This document shows, in pieces, positions 35,855 through 47,115 of a stretch of DNA of 64,000 nucleotides. The notes beneath the pieces are model-generated. The model saw only the letters and a program-made list of their open reading frames with translations, searched no databases and was not told the origin of the DNA. Positions within the stretch are counted from its first letter, which is position 1. Every line of letters starts with the position of its first letter. The stretch spans positions 1,302,001-1,366,000 of the forward strand of contig PUFA01000287.1 of the NCBI GenBank assembly GCA_003508835.1, in the 5' to 3' direction. The position numbers and the translations under genes were made by a program. This DNA comes from Eonycteris spelaea. Taxonomy: Eukaryota > Chordata > Mammalia > Chiroptera > Pteropodidae.

Positions 35855-38213
35855 TTTTTTATTCTTTATTTTTTTTAAAAATTAAGTTTATGGGGGTAAC
35901 ATTGGTTTATACAATATATAATTTCAGGTATCATTATTATTTGACATCTATATATTCTATTGTGTGATTACCACTCAAAAGCCCAGTTTCCTTCAGCTCC
36001 ATATATTTGACCCCTTTATCCACCTCCCCTGCCCCCTACACCCCCATATTTGACCCCGTAACCCGTCTGCCTCCCCTCCTCCCCCACTCCACTAGTAACC
36101 ACACTAGCCTATAGTCCATGTCCATGAGTCTCTGTTTGTTTGTACTGCTCATTTGTTGCTTTTAGGTTTATAATTCCACATATAAAGTGATATCGTGTGA
36201 TTGTCTACTTTTCTGTCTGGCCTTATTTCACTTAGCATGATTAATCTTGAGGTCTATCCATGTTGTCACAAATGGCAGTATTCATCTCTTCTTATGGCTG
36301 AGTAGTATTCCATTGTTATAACATACCACAGCTTCTTTAGCCAAACATCTATTGTAGGGCACTTCAGTTGCTCCCATGTCCTGGCACCGTGATAATGCTG
36401 CTATGAACATTGGTTGTGAAAAATCTTTTCGGATATGAGTTTTGGATTATTGTCACTGTTGTAGTATAATTTGAAGTTGGGCAGGCTGATGCCTCCAGCC
36501 ACATTCTTTTTTCTAGGATGGCTTTGGCAATTTGGGGTCTTTTGTGCTTCTATAACAAATTATGATATTTTTTGTTCTATTTCTTTAAAAAATGCTGTTG
36601 GAATTTTGATGGGGATTGCATTAAATCTGTATATGCTTTGGGTAATATGGTCATGTTAATATGTTGATTCTTCCACAAGAACACGAAATATCTTTCAATT
36701 TCTTTGTATCTTCTTCGATTTCTTTAATAGGGTCTTGTAGTTTTCATTATCTATGTCCTTCACATGTTTCATTACATTTATTTGTTGCAATTGCAAAAAG
36801 AATTATTTTTTTTCCACTTCTTTTTCTGACGCTTCATTATTAGAGTATAGGAATGCTATGGATTTTTGAACGTTGATTTTGTATCCAGAGACTTTACTGT
36901 ATTTGCTTATTGTTTTCTAGAGTGTTCTTGTGAATCTTTAGGGTTTCCTATATTAGAATCATCATCATCTGCAAATAGTGACAGTTTGACTTCTTCATTT
37001 CCTATTTGGATGCCTTTTTTGTCTTTCTCTTGCCTGATTGCACTCGCTAGGACCTCCAGTGTTATACTGGATAACAGTGGGGATAGTGGACAGCCTTGCC
37101 TTGTTCCTGATCTTAGAGGGAAGGTTTTTAGTTTTTCACCATTAAGTATAATGTTGGCTTAGGTTTGTCATAGATGGCCTTTATTATGTTAAGGTACTTT
37201 CCTTCCTATACTGATTTTGTTAAGTGTTTTGATTATAAATGGATACTGTACCTTGTCAAAGGCTTTTTCTGCGTCTATTGATATGACCATATAATACTTA
37301 GGTTTTTAATTGCTTATGTGATGTTTTCACATTAATTGATTTGGATATGTTGAACCATCCCTGTAACCCTGTGATGAAGCCCACTTGATTGTGGTGTATA
37401 CATTTTTTAATATGTTGTTGCATTCGTTCACTAGTATCTTATTTAGGATTTTGCATCTGTGTTCATGAGAGATACTGGTCTGTAGTTTTTCTTATTTTGT
37501 GTTATATTTACCAATGTTTTGGTATCAGAGTAATATTTGTGTTCATAAAATGAGTTGGGAAGTATTGCTCTCTTCAATTTTTTGGAAAGTTTGAGGAGAA
37601 TAATAAAATCTTCTTGAATGTTTGTAGAATTCACTGGTGAAGCCATCTGGTCCTGGACTTTTACTTTTTGGTAGGTTTTTGATGATTGTTTCAATTTCCA
37701 TACTGCTGATTGGTCTATTTAGATTTTCCAGTCTTCTGATTCAGTCTAGGAAGATTGTATTTTCTAAGTACTGGTCTATTTCTTCTAGGTTATTAATTGG
37801 TGTTATATACTTTTTCATAGTATTCTTGTGATCCTTTGTATTTCTGCGATGTCAGTCATAATTTCCCCTCTCTCATTCCCTGATTTTGTTTATTTGTGTC
37901 CTTTCTCTTTTTTCTTTAGTGAGTCTAGCCAGGGGTTTGTCAATTTTATTAACCTTCTCAAAGAACCAGCCTTTGTTGCATTTATTTTTTCTATTTTTTT
38001 TTTTGTTTTCAATTTCATTTATTTCTATCTAATTTTTTATTTCTTTCCTTCTACTGTATTTAGGCTTCATTTGTTCTTCCTTTTTAAATTTTTTAAGATG
38101 AAGCATTAGGTGTTTATTTGGGCTCATTCTTGTTTTTGGAGATAGGCCTGTAATGATATGAACTTCCTCTTATGGCTGCTTTTGCCGTGTTTCTCTGGTA
38201 TCTTCTAAGGGTC
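35855..38213 (-). mobile_element. LINE-1, 5'-truncated and internally deleted, antisense, with target duplication
   Basis: The plus strand begins with T-rich tail sequence (35855-35880) and the antisense 3' UTR ('gtaacattggtttatacaatatataatttcagg'), then the antisense ORF2 C-terminus, then at about 36440-36465 jumps upstream in ORF2. The minus strand at 37443-37694 encodes an 83-codon reverse-transcriptase fragment with 'NYRPVSLMN'. The element stops at 38213 inside the reverse-transcriptase region. Similar 13-14 bp sequences, GATTAATTAATTA at 35842 and GATTAACTAAACTA at 38214, flank it as a decayed target-site duplication. Plus-strand ORFs across this span are antisense shadows. Confidence 0.9.
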
Positions 38214-38227
38214 GATTAACTAAACTA

Positions 38228-38330
38228 ATGACTAATTCAGTCATTCAGCAAACATTTCTGAGACTATACACAGCCCTCTGCTAGGTCTGGAGGTAAAGAG
38301 GTACAAAGAGAAACTCAGATTAGCCATGGT
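38228..38330 (+). mobile_element. L2 3' fragment
   Basis: 'tcagtcattcagcaaacatttctgagactatacacagccctctgctaggtctggaggtaaagaggtacaaag' matches the L2 3' core on the plus strand. Confidence 0.65.
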
Positions 38331-38855
38331 GGATGGAATTGGGCATTTGGTGGGGGAAGACTGTCCCATCTCTGGTCCGTCTTCTATCTCTCTACTCCCA
38401 GACTTCTCCTAAGCCCCACATGACCCAAGCCCCGCACACCAAGTAAAAGGTGCTGCGGTTCTCCGTCACACCCACTTCTGCTTTGCATTCTTTAGTCATT
38501 ACACCGTGTTCTCCTGCTCCTTCTCTTGCTTTTCGGACAGCTCCTTCTTCATCATTTTGTGGACTTCTTTAATGTGCATTGTTTTGTTGTTGTTGTTATT
38601 GGTTGTTATTGGTTTACCCCAAACTTCAATCTTCATCTTTTCTCTTCTGTGGATTTCTACTTAATCCCCAGGCCTTTCATTCAGGCATCAGCACTTTCCA
38701 AGTGCCCAAAGGAACGACTTACAGAGATGTTGAAATCAGGATCTCGGAATTCATTTACCTCTGACCACATAAACCTACTTCCCACCTTCCTAGTACTTCT
38801 CTCAGTTGATGATATCACCTCAGTACATGGTCTACTCCTTCTCTGACTCTTAGCT
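38330..38855. other. No recognised element
   Basis: Pyrimidine-rich DNA with overlapping 60-106 codon plus readings that carry no recognised motif. Confidence 0.4.
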
Positions 38856-38857
38856 CT

Positions 38858-39035
38858 TATCATATTGCTTTGCAGCAAGTTACTACCAGTATAATCTTGG
38901 AATTGACCTCTCTGAACCTCTCTTTCTTCCTCTGACAAACAGAGCTAATAATCCAACCACCTAAAGTTATCGTGAAGATTAAGTGAAATTATATATAACA
39001 TTTTACGTCATGCCTGACACATAGCAGACACTCTG
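38858..39035 (+). mobile_element. MIR SINE
   Basis: 'agtataatcttggaattgacctctctgaacctctctttcttcctctgacaaacagagctaataatcc' and 'cacatagcagacactctgtatgtg' follow MIR order on the plus strand. Confidence 0.65.
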
Positions 39036-39795
39036 TATGTGTTTGTTTCTTCTTTTTCATTTTCCTTTCCTTCTTTTCTTCTCTCCCACCAGACAGTGAG
39101 CAACCTGACAACAAGGTCTGTGTCTTCCTTCTTTTTTATGCAGAGTAACTGTTTAGTGAATCACAGAACCTATAAAATGGGGACCGTAAAATATGCAGAT
39201 CCTCTAAATCTGTATTTGAGGCTGCCAACCTTTCAGGTTTCTGTATTCTTAGTGTCAGGAAGTACAAAGAAGTACAAATTTAGGAAAAGTCTATACAGCG
39301 ATTGCAGGAAATATTCATTAAGGGTTTTACATTGGGTGTGTTTTCAAAAACCACCTGAAACCTATTAATGTATTCAGAACACAATCAGCAGCCTACAAAG
39401 TTAAGAGCTTTCGTGCCCTTATTTTAATGGAGCCTTATGTTTTCATCAAATTTGCATTACATCAGATGCCAAGGGATAAATTATTTTTGGTAAAATACCA
39501 TCTTTATCCCGTGATGGTGGGGCAGGGGGGTGGGGGAGGTATCAAAGCACTGAGTACTAGTAGCACACTTCCTTTGTGAAGAATTATTTATTGTAGCTTA
39601 ACATTCACTATGACACCATGGCCAAGCATGGCTGAATTGTGGTCTCTCCCTGAAGAAAAATAACTCTAGATACCTGCAGCTTATAAGCAGGCATCTTCTG
39701 ATTATGCAGAGATTTGTTTAAAATTTTTTTAAAATTAATTGTTGTGTGGTGTGTAGCAGCTAATTGCATTCAGTCTGCTTTGAGCAAAAAGATCT
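39035..39795. other. No gene; contains a short G-rich run
   Basis: Mostly AT-rich DNA. Positions 39515-39537 hold 'ggtggggcaggggggtggggg' type G-tracts that could form a G-quadruplex on the plus strand. A 109-codon plus reading (39039-39368) has no known motif. Confidence 0.4.
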
Positions 39796-40319
39796 CTTTT
39801 AAGAAGGCAGGTTGCAAGCTGCTGAGTCACAGAGCTTTCTTTGACTAAGAGAAAATGAGTCCAGGTGAGCATTAGTGGTAGCTGGAGGCACACACAGCCC
39901 ATAGCAAGGACATGGACAATGGCAATGACCCTTCAGGGTCCTGCAGCATACATTCTGCTGCCACCAGCTACCTTTCCAGAACTTCTTGCTTGCGTTGTAG
40001 CTGCTGCACCACTGAACTTGGTCCTGAACCTCTAGGTTGGCCTGCTGCAGCACCACCGGAAACATCCAGGCCACCCCACCTGCTGCTCACAGTAAGCAGT
40101 CAGGACATTTGGCTCCAACATTTCCAGGGCTTTCTGGATGTTCCCCTGATGTGGCTCACTCCATCCCAATCCTCCGGGGGCTTCCATGTAGCCAGACACG
40201 CAGTTACAGGATACCACTGGGAGGCAGGGCGGCCCATGTCCTCCACCCCAGTATCCTCCACTTGGGAACTGTCTGAAGCACTGGTAGTGTACACACCTCA
40301 TCCTGCTGATTTCATCAAG
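39795..40319 (-). pseudogene. Unidentified coding-like relic (candidate processed pseudogene)
   Basis: A 525-bp GC-rich block in AT-rich surroundings. On the minus strand one frame reads a small-residue stretch then 'VVQQLQRKQEVLER' (positions 40012 down to 39971), a charged, helix-like run, followed by a stop and, in the same frame, 'LVAAECMLQDPEG'. Other minus frames stay open for 91 codons (39799-40074) and, running into the neighbouring LTR, 128 codons. The composition and the in-frame stop in coding-like sequence suggest a dead retrocopy or a lost gene's exon. The parent is not recognised. No poly(A) tail or target duplication was found; the right side abuts the antisense LTR. Confidence 0.4.
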
Positions 40320-40726
40320 TGTCAATGCTGAGCTGATCGAGAAGGGAAGGTTTCGGTGGTGAGACACCCAGTTGAAAGAATGCACAAGAGGCCGACATGA
40401 GAATGAAATGGCAGGCATAAGCTTTATTGTGGGGAGTGCAGTTTTACTGCAGGGAGTGCAGTTCTATATTGTGGGGATGGCGCTTCTGCTTCTGCTCCTC
40501 TTCTGCTCCTCTTTTGCTCCCCAGGGGACTATATGGCTCCACATAAATCAGAGTATAATAGTGGCATTTAGCCACACATGCATGATACAATAAGCTGAGT
40601 TATGTTTACGTATTTTAGGCACGGGCACCCTATTATACTAATGTAACATTTTAGATCCAGGGTCCTATTCCTAGCCATGAGCCTGGTTCATAGCCAGACC
40701 CAGGACCAGTCAGGCCTGGACCCACA
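40320..40726 (-). mobile_element. LTR, antisense, same family as 22564-22940
   Basis: The minus strand starts TGTGGGTCC at 40726 and ends GCATTGACA at 40320, the same termini as the 22564-22940 LTR. Matching internal blocks include the 'ggctcatggctaggaata' area, the 'tgtggctaaatgcc' area, AATAAAGCTT (antisense near 40423-40432) and 'gtgcattctttcaactgggtgtctcacc'. It is 30 bp longer because of a partial duplication of 'gggagtgcagtt' near 40434-40466. The flanks (tcaag on the left, ccagg on the right) differ at two transitions, so a decayed 5-bp target duplication is possible but not shown. Confidence 0.88.
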
Positions 40727-40784
40727 CCAGGTAGTCCATTCAGAGAATAACTGAGTGATTATAAGGAAAGGAGCACCTTTAAAA

Positions 40785-41505
40785 ATAACTACTCTTTGTC
40801 CTGTTCATTTGTTGCTTTTAGATTTATATCCCACATATAAGTGATATCATGTGATTTTTAGCTTTTTCTGTCTGGTTTATTTTGCTCAGCATGATTATCT
40901 TGAGGTATATCCATGTTGTCGCAAATGACATTATTTCATCTCTTCTTATGGCTGAGTAATATTCCACTATATATGTACTACATCTTCTTTATCCATCATC
41001 TTCATAGGAACTTCAGTCACTTCCATGTCCTGGCCACTGTGAATATGCTATTATGAACATTGGTGTGGAAATATCTTTTCGGATATGAGTTTTCAAATCT
41101 TTGAGGTAAATACCCAGTAGAGGAATTGCTGGACCATATGTAGATCAATTCTTACTGTTTTGTGGAACCTCCATATTGTGTTCCATAGTGGCTGTACCAA
41201 TTTGCAGTCCAACAAGCAGTGTATGAGGGTTCCTTTTACTCTGCATCCTCTCCAACATTTCTTTATTAACTTGTCCTGTTGACTCATGGATATGGACAAT
41301 TAGACTACTGGTTACCAGAGAGTGGCAGGGTGGGGGGATGTAGATGGGATAAAGGGGGTCAAATATAGGTGACAGAAAGAAATCTAACTGTGGGTAGTGA
41401 ATACACAAATGTAATATATACAGATGCCTTACTATTAAAATGTACAACTGAAACTTATTGGATTTCATTACAATGTCACCATAAAAAATTATATTAATTA
41501 GTTTA
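40785..41505. mobile_element. LINE-1 3' end with 5' inversion (twin-priming structure)
   Basis: 40790-41280 is L1 ORF2 C-terminus in antisense; the minus strand near 41260-41110 reads 'CWRGC...KGTLIHC...[10 protein letters not shown]'. At about 41281 the orientation flips: 41281-41505 is the L1 3' UTR in sense ('ctggttaccagagagtggcagg', 'taaaatgtacaactgaaacttattgg'), ending in an A-rich tail. Joined head-to-head halves of one L1 3' end are the hallmark of twin priming. Similar flanks ('aaaaataactactcttt' near 40779 and 'aaaaatgctactcctctt' near 41518) may be the target duplication. Confidence 0.88.
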
Positions 41506-41534
41506 AAAAATAAACATAAAAATGCTACTCCTCT

Positions 41535-42840
41535 TCATACATGATGGTATTCTTTGACTAAGTTTTTGTGTCAAATTGAGCTACTAAAGTGTGTCATTAA
41601 CATAGGAAGAAAGAATGATAACAAGATTAGAATGAAATATGACTGTATTTTAGTTATATTTTGGAACAGAGGTAGTACTGAGAGTAGGAAAAAGTCACAA
41701 CCATCACCAAAGCAAATCTGATCATTCTAAATATTTTTTGAAAAATTTATTATCAGATAGTGAGCTCTGCACAAATGATTGGACCATGAACATTGAGGTC
41801 ATAAATCAATTTCCTCCTTTAGTATTTTTCTCATGGCAATGTAACTGAAAGCCGGATTTTATGGAGAAACTTTCGAAGTTTGCTAGGATCACGAGTCAGA
41901 ACAGTTTTGAAGGAGCCCGGATACATAAGAACAAGCCACAGGTGTCGCTGATTCTGAGCACGGCGCAGACAAGACCCTAAGTGAGAGGGCTGCCCACTCC
42001 TGAAAAGAGCTGAAGAAGTCAGTAGAATCCCTGGAAAGAGGAATGAACCTTGGGAGTTAATGAAGGACAGCATCAGAAGGAAGGGGAGAGAGGATGTAGT
42101 GGAACACATTATTCTCACAAGTTGGAGGGAACACAAACCAGGAGGCAGCAAAACCTCCCAAGTGGAAAAAGAATCCAGGCAGAACTATGGTTTTCATTCA
42201 ACCTCATGGAGTGTAGGATAAATTGTCTGCAGGGGCACTGAAGCAAAGAGTACAAATAAGCTTGAAACACTTTGATATTTATACTAAACAGCTGATGAGA
42301 GCTGCACTATCACTGACAGAAAGAGATTTAAAGTCTTAAAGATGCCAGGTTTACTGAATTGAATAAGATCCTCCTTTCTGTTCAGCAATTTATTGTTAAT
42401 TGGCTTACCAATACTTTCCTCATGTCCTCATGAACAGTCTCATGGCATATGGATGTCCTGCTTTATAAACTACTTCTCAATTCAAAAACTCAGTGATGCA
42501 AAACCGTGTCACATCTATTCAGTCTGACTTCTTTCACTCACTTTTCTAAGCAAAATATTTACTATAGCGTCTATGATGAAATAGGCATATGGGAAGATCC
42601 TTAGGAGGCCCTCAATTCAAGTTGTTTCGATCGAATGTTTAGATGATGCCAGTAAAATCATTGTGGATCTGTTCTCCTCACAAGTTTAGGGGTTCTAATG
42701 CTATCCTTCCTCCAGGAGTAGAAGGAATTTGCTCCTGCATGGCTGGTCTGTCCTTTACTCTCTAACTCATTATACAAACATTACTAAGCCACCCCATGTG
42801 CCAAGAACTGGAAAAAAAATAAGACTTTAAAGTTTGCAAG
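41535..42840. other. No firm element
   Basis: Mixed-composition DNA; 60-106 codon readings on both strands near 41831-42241 have no recognised domain. Confidence 0.4.
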
Positions 42841-42935
42841 CACTTTTGCGTATATTATTATCCCAACTTTTAAAATAACTCATGAAGCAGATGGTCATGT
42901 AATTTCCATGCTAATGAGTTGCTCAGCAGCCACCC
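42840..42935 (-). mobile_element. Possible MIR fragment, antisense
   Basis: 'tgcgtatattattatcccaacttttaaaataactcatgaagcagatggtcatg' resembles the antisense MIR core but is short and diverged. Confidence 0.4.
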
Positions 42936-43985
42936 CGAGTTACAGGACACTGCCAAACCTAATGTAGCACACACGGCCATCGTTTAAGCCTCATTTCTGG
43001 AACAGCCCTAAGAGCAATATTTTTGTTGTGGGGCTGTCAGCTGGAAGTTTCACCCCTCAGATCCTCAGAGATGGAGGTGTGTGTGTTTAAGGTAGAGAGG
43101 AGTAACGGCCTTCTCAGGCTGGGCCATTTGTCCCTTGGTTTTGGATTTCAGGGTCCCTCTTTCCACCTTGTAAAAGTGCCCCAGGAAGTTAGAGTTACAG
43201 CTCTGAGACACAGGTCAGACACCAGGAGATCAGATGCTGCCCCTGGAGAGGAGGCTGTGACACTTTGGAAGGTGGTCCTGTACTTATCTGCCTTCCCACC
43301 TGCATGTGAGGTGTCAGGGGACTCAGAACCCTCCGTGACTCCTCACACACACTGAGCCCTTAAACCTCCACCCCTTTGGACTTGCTTTTGCTCCAGGAGT
43401 ATCTTCCCCAGTGCCCCAGCCACATGGCAAACAGCTGGCTCAAACATCCACTTGGGAAATGTCTTCTTTGTGTGTACCTTATTCTTGCCTCCATTAGAGC
43501 TAATTTTAAGCAGCTAGTAAGTTCTAATAGCAGTATGTTTCTCACTTCTAGCCATTTGGCTGAGGGTGAGTTGACTAATCAAAGTATGCATTCATTTCCA
43601 TTAAGTATTAAAAAAATCACCAAAAATTTGGATTGGATAGCAAAGCAAATGGTTAATATTATTTTTAACTCACCAACACTTGTTTCTCATACATGTATCC
43701 ACTGCATGAGTAAGCAAGGTGCCCAGACCACCTCAGTACATGGGAAAACAGAGGAGGAAGATATCAGTTCTGTGTGTGAGGAATCGTTTTTTTCTGTTCC
43801 TTTTTTTCCCAGGTAAATATGTGAAAACTGTTTTGATCAGTGGGTTTATTTTGGCTAACTCTGGGTGATTGAAATAATGGAAGTTTAATAACTCTTTTTA
43901 CACTGTAACCTTCATATGATCATCCTTTGTGGAAATTTTCATTTTGGGGAAGGATGGCACAAAAAGATGCTCTTTGCAATTCAAA
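42935..43985. other. No recognised element
   Basis: A slightly GC-richer piece (43020-43560) followed by AT-rich DNA. Plus readings of 110 codons (43023-43355) and 146 codons (43376-43816) have no recognisable domain and no flanking splice pattern. Confidence 0.4.
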
Positions 43986-44250
43986 TACCATCTTCTCAGA
44001 AAGGTCTCCCTTTTCACTCATCTAAAGTTTTGGTCACACTTAATTTTTCTATCCTTTTTCCTTACTTTACTTTTTTTCCTGTGTACTTAAATTCTCGCAA
44101 CCTACTATATATTTTGCTTATTTATCTTGTTATTGTCTGTCTCTTCCGCTAAACTTCTAGAAGGATTTTTATCTGTTTTGTTTACTGCTAAATCCCAGGA
44201 GCAAAGAAGAATGGCACATAGTAGGTGGTTAGTAAGTATTTGCTAAAAAA
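43985..44250 (-). mobile_element. L2 3' fragment, antisense
   Basis: 'tcagaaaggtctccc', 'tcttgttattgtctgtctcttccgctaaacttctagaagg' and 'ctaaatcccaggagcaaagaagaatggcacatagtaggtggttagtaag' are antisense L2 3' blocks. Confidence 0.78.
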
Positions 44251-44675
44251 TGAACAGCCCTTTTTTTGCATCTAAATGTGTGCCCCATGGAGGGGCACTG
44301 TGTGCATCTTTCATGTGTCACCCATGCTCCCAGGCTACCGTGGAGCTGGGATGTCCCCGTGTCGCACACCAGAAAGCAAGACCCCACCCAGGGTTACGCA
44401 GCTTCAGCCTGGGCATGGCAATGAGAAGGGAGGTTGTGTGGGACCTGTGCCTGTAGTAGAGAACAACAGCCTATGCTCTCTTTTCTACACTTTCGCCAAG
44501 TGCACATTATACCGATCTGGAACATATTACAAAGTTTAATATTTAGTTATACATTTATTCTCAACCTACCTTTATGAGTAAATATTTTCCCCAAATGTAT
44601 CTATTATAAAATAGTACTATTTCTGATAAAAGGGAAGAAAGGAGTAAAGCATTGTAGTTAAGTTGTAGAAATTAG
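44250..44675. other. No recognised element
   Basis: A GC-richer 200-bp piece (44275-44460) followed by AT-rich DNA. Overlapping readings of 68 and 87 codons have no known motif. Confidence 0.4.
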
Positions 44676-44677
44676 AG

Positions 44678-44905
44678 CCTGATTTTTCTGGGCTGAGAGT
44701 TCTGATTCTGCCGTTCACGTAGCTTTGTGAACTTCCCTGCTCTCCTCATCTGTAAAATGGGAATAATAATAGTGCCTGCCTCATGGAGGACTATGAAAGA
44801 GTAGCACGAAGTGCTTAAAAGAGAGGCCTGATACATAATAACAAACTACAGAAGTGTTGGAGATTAACATCAATTTATCATTATTATTATTCCATCTTGA
44901 GTAAT
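44678..44905 (+). mobile_element. MIR SINE
   Basis: Well-preserved MIR: 'gagttctgattctgccgttcacgtagctttgtgaacttccc', 'ctcatctgtaaaatgggaataataatagtgcctgcctcatgg', 'gtgcttaaaagagaggcctgatacataa'. Confidence 0.9.
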
Positions 44906-45735
44906 TGTCTAGCTAAAACCAGTTTGCTTTTTTTTAACTAGTAGTATGTTTTTATATTATTACAGCTAATGATAATGAATCTGGCATTTTATTAATTAGA
45001 ATCCCTCTGGACTGGCATTTATGCATATAGAGCAAAAAAAAGATATTTATTAATAGTAAGTCTGAGTCACTGGGAGATCTTAAATTTGCTTCTAAATTAT
45101 CGAAGTTGCTACAGCTTTGGGGTTGAGTGGATTTTATTGTGAAGAAGCTATAAACTACTTTTTTGAAACATTGTCCTCCATAAATAGCAACGTGCAAAAC
45201 TCCTTCGGTGAGTTTTACATTCTGGAGTGCTAGGGATAAGTAGGTACTGGAGACCACAGGTGGTGCCCAGTTGGGCCAACTCGGAATGATTTGGGCAAAT
45301 ATACAGGGGCCTCGATGTTTTCTGACTGCTCCAGGCACCATCATCATCCCAGCCCAACTTTCTTGGCTCATTTCAAAGTTTGACTGTAACCCAGAACCCT
45401 CCAGCATGTTTGTTATGCATCATAAGTCAGAAGGTGCTCACTGTCCATCTTTGTTATTGATTTGTCTCTTCATCGTTATTACCTGCAATGATAACCTGAC
45501 TTTGCCTTTGTCACCAACACCTGCAGCCCTTGAAATGGGATAGGCAAGAAGTTTACAAACAGAACAGTAAGGGCCAAATAAATGAGAGATTAAGTTAGCG
45601 GTGTGAAAGGAAAAAGAATGGAAGAGGAATAAAGTTACAAAAGGCAGGGCGAGTAATGTAGGGGAGAAAGAAAAGGGAAAATTTGAAAACCTCAGGAGAC
45701 AAAGTTCTAAATGCTGATATTTGCATATGCAATAT
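44905..45735. other. No recognised element
   Basis: Contains a 151-codon minus reading (44952-45407) without a recognised domain, and otherwise AT-rich DNA. Confidence 0.4.
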
Positions 45736-45737
45736 TA

Positions 45738-45960
45738 CTCCACCACGTGTTAAGCAACGTGGGTGTAGATGGTTTATGTTCCATTTCTCATATAATCCTC
45801 ACAACCTGTAAGGAAGTTACTATTCTCTTCTGATTACTAAGATCTGGAGGTTCAGAGAAGTTACCTAAGGTCAGAGAGGTAATATTTAAGGCTTAGATAT
45901 TTGAGCAAAGCTCTCTCTGAAATCCAAACTCTTGTGTTCTGTGGCATGTGGAATCAGTTA
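45738..45960 (-). mobile_element. MIR SINE, antisense
   Basis: 'tttctcatataatcctcacaacctgtaaggaagttactattctc', 'gatctggaggttcagagaagttacctaaggtcagagagg' and 'atccaaactcttgtgttctg' follow the antisense MIR order. Confidence 0.85.
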
Positions 45961-46261
45961 AACAGTGCAGGCAGATAACGGAAGAGAAAATTCCCAAACC
46001 GTCACTATTCTCAAGAGGTTAGAATCATAAGGAATGAGGCCATATAGTGCATAAGAAATAGCTTTTTAGAAATGGAAATTTAAATAGAGCAAAATTTTAT
46101 TAAATGCTATAACTCCTGCAGTATTGGAGTTTTTTGGAACATTAGTCACACATGATGTTAAAAATACTGGAGTAAGAACACACAACTGAAAACGATAGAA
46201 AGACTTTAAACAAGGATAAATGGGGACAAGTAAGGAGAGGAGAGAAGGGGAATTTAAGATG

Positions 46262-46333
46262 GGTGTGTATGTGTGTGTGTGAGAGAGAGCAAGAGCAAGA
46301 GAGAGAGAAGAGATTAAAGAAAGAGTGAGAGAG

Positions 46334-46402
<69 letters not shown>
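46262..46402 (+). repeat. (GT)n/(GA)n purine microsatellite
   Basis: A short GTGTGT run (46265-46281) passes into about 120 bp of nearly uninterrupted GA dinucleotides on the plus strand (46281-46402) with a few AAG/GGAG interruptions. Long minus-strand readings of serine-leucine runs here are artefacts of the repeat. Confidence 0.97.
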
Positions 46403-46406
<4 letters not shown>

Positions 46407-46659
46407 GAGTGAGTGGGTGGTGGAAAGGAGGGAGGAGGGAGGCAGTTTGTGTGGTAACGATCATTGGAGCTGAAACCGTTTCCATGGCTAGAAGATGAAT
46501 TTGTAGCTGGGAATTTTTGTAGCTGGGAGAAACAATTCTTCACCCCTCCCTTACTCCAACCCAGGGTGGATCTGAATAGAACTTTTTGTCCATCTCTGGT
46601 CTATTCCACAAAGCAGCTAGAGTAAGTAGTCATTCTCAAACATAAATTCAAATTATTTA

Positions 46660-47115
46660 ATTTTTCTGCTTAAAACCCTTCGATTGGAGTCTCATGGCAC
46701 TGAGAATAAAACCCAAACTCCAACTCTAACATACTAGGCTCACGAAATCTTCCCCTGCCACCCTTCTCCAACTTCACCTCTGCTGCCAGTACAGCCAAGA
46801 CTTGTCCTGTCACAGGACCTTTGCACATGCTAATCCCATTAAGAGAATCTCTTTTTCAACATGTGTCAATACTTATGTATGCTCATGTCAGAAAGGCCCT
46901 CTCTGACCACCATATCTTAAGTGAGTTTCCTGTTGTTGTCTATTATTTCACCATTTTAGTCTTTTCAAAGTTCTTTATTGCAGTTGTAACCATGTTATAT
47001 TGTTTGCTCGTTGATTTTGTGGGTATTTCTTCACCAGATTGTAAGCTTCATGAGGGCAGGTACTATATTTCCTATCTAGTGACAAAGGACTTATTTATAA
47101 ATGCCTGATGAAAAT
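46660..47115 (-). mobile_element. L2 fragment, antisense
   Basis: 'ataaaacccaaactcc', 'caggacctttgcacatgctaatcccattaag', 'agaaaggccctctctgaccaccatatctta' and 'ccagattgtaagcttcatgagggcaggtactatatttcc' are classic antisense L2 blocks in order. Confidence 0.88.

Noticed and set aside
36471..38109. Several plus-strand frames with hydrophobic-looking sequence
   Set aside because: Antisense shadows of L1 ORF2, whose true coding strand is minus.
39971..40331. 139-codon plus-strand frame (39912-40331) as a gene
   Set aside because: The minus strand carries the more coding-like sequence, and the plus frame runs into the antisense LTR.
43376..43816. 146-codon plus-strand open frame
   Set aside because: No domain or conservation clue; low-complexity and AT-rich in its second half.
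44952..45407. 151-codon minus-strand open frame
   Set aside because: No recognisable domain, no splice or promoter context, and composition like its surroundings; such length occurs by chance in 64 kb.
46066..46543. Minus-strand frames of 133-139 codons rich in Ser-Leu repeats
   Set aside because: They are translations of the (GA)n microsatellite in two frames.
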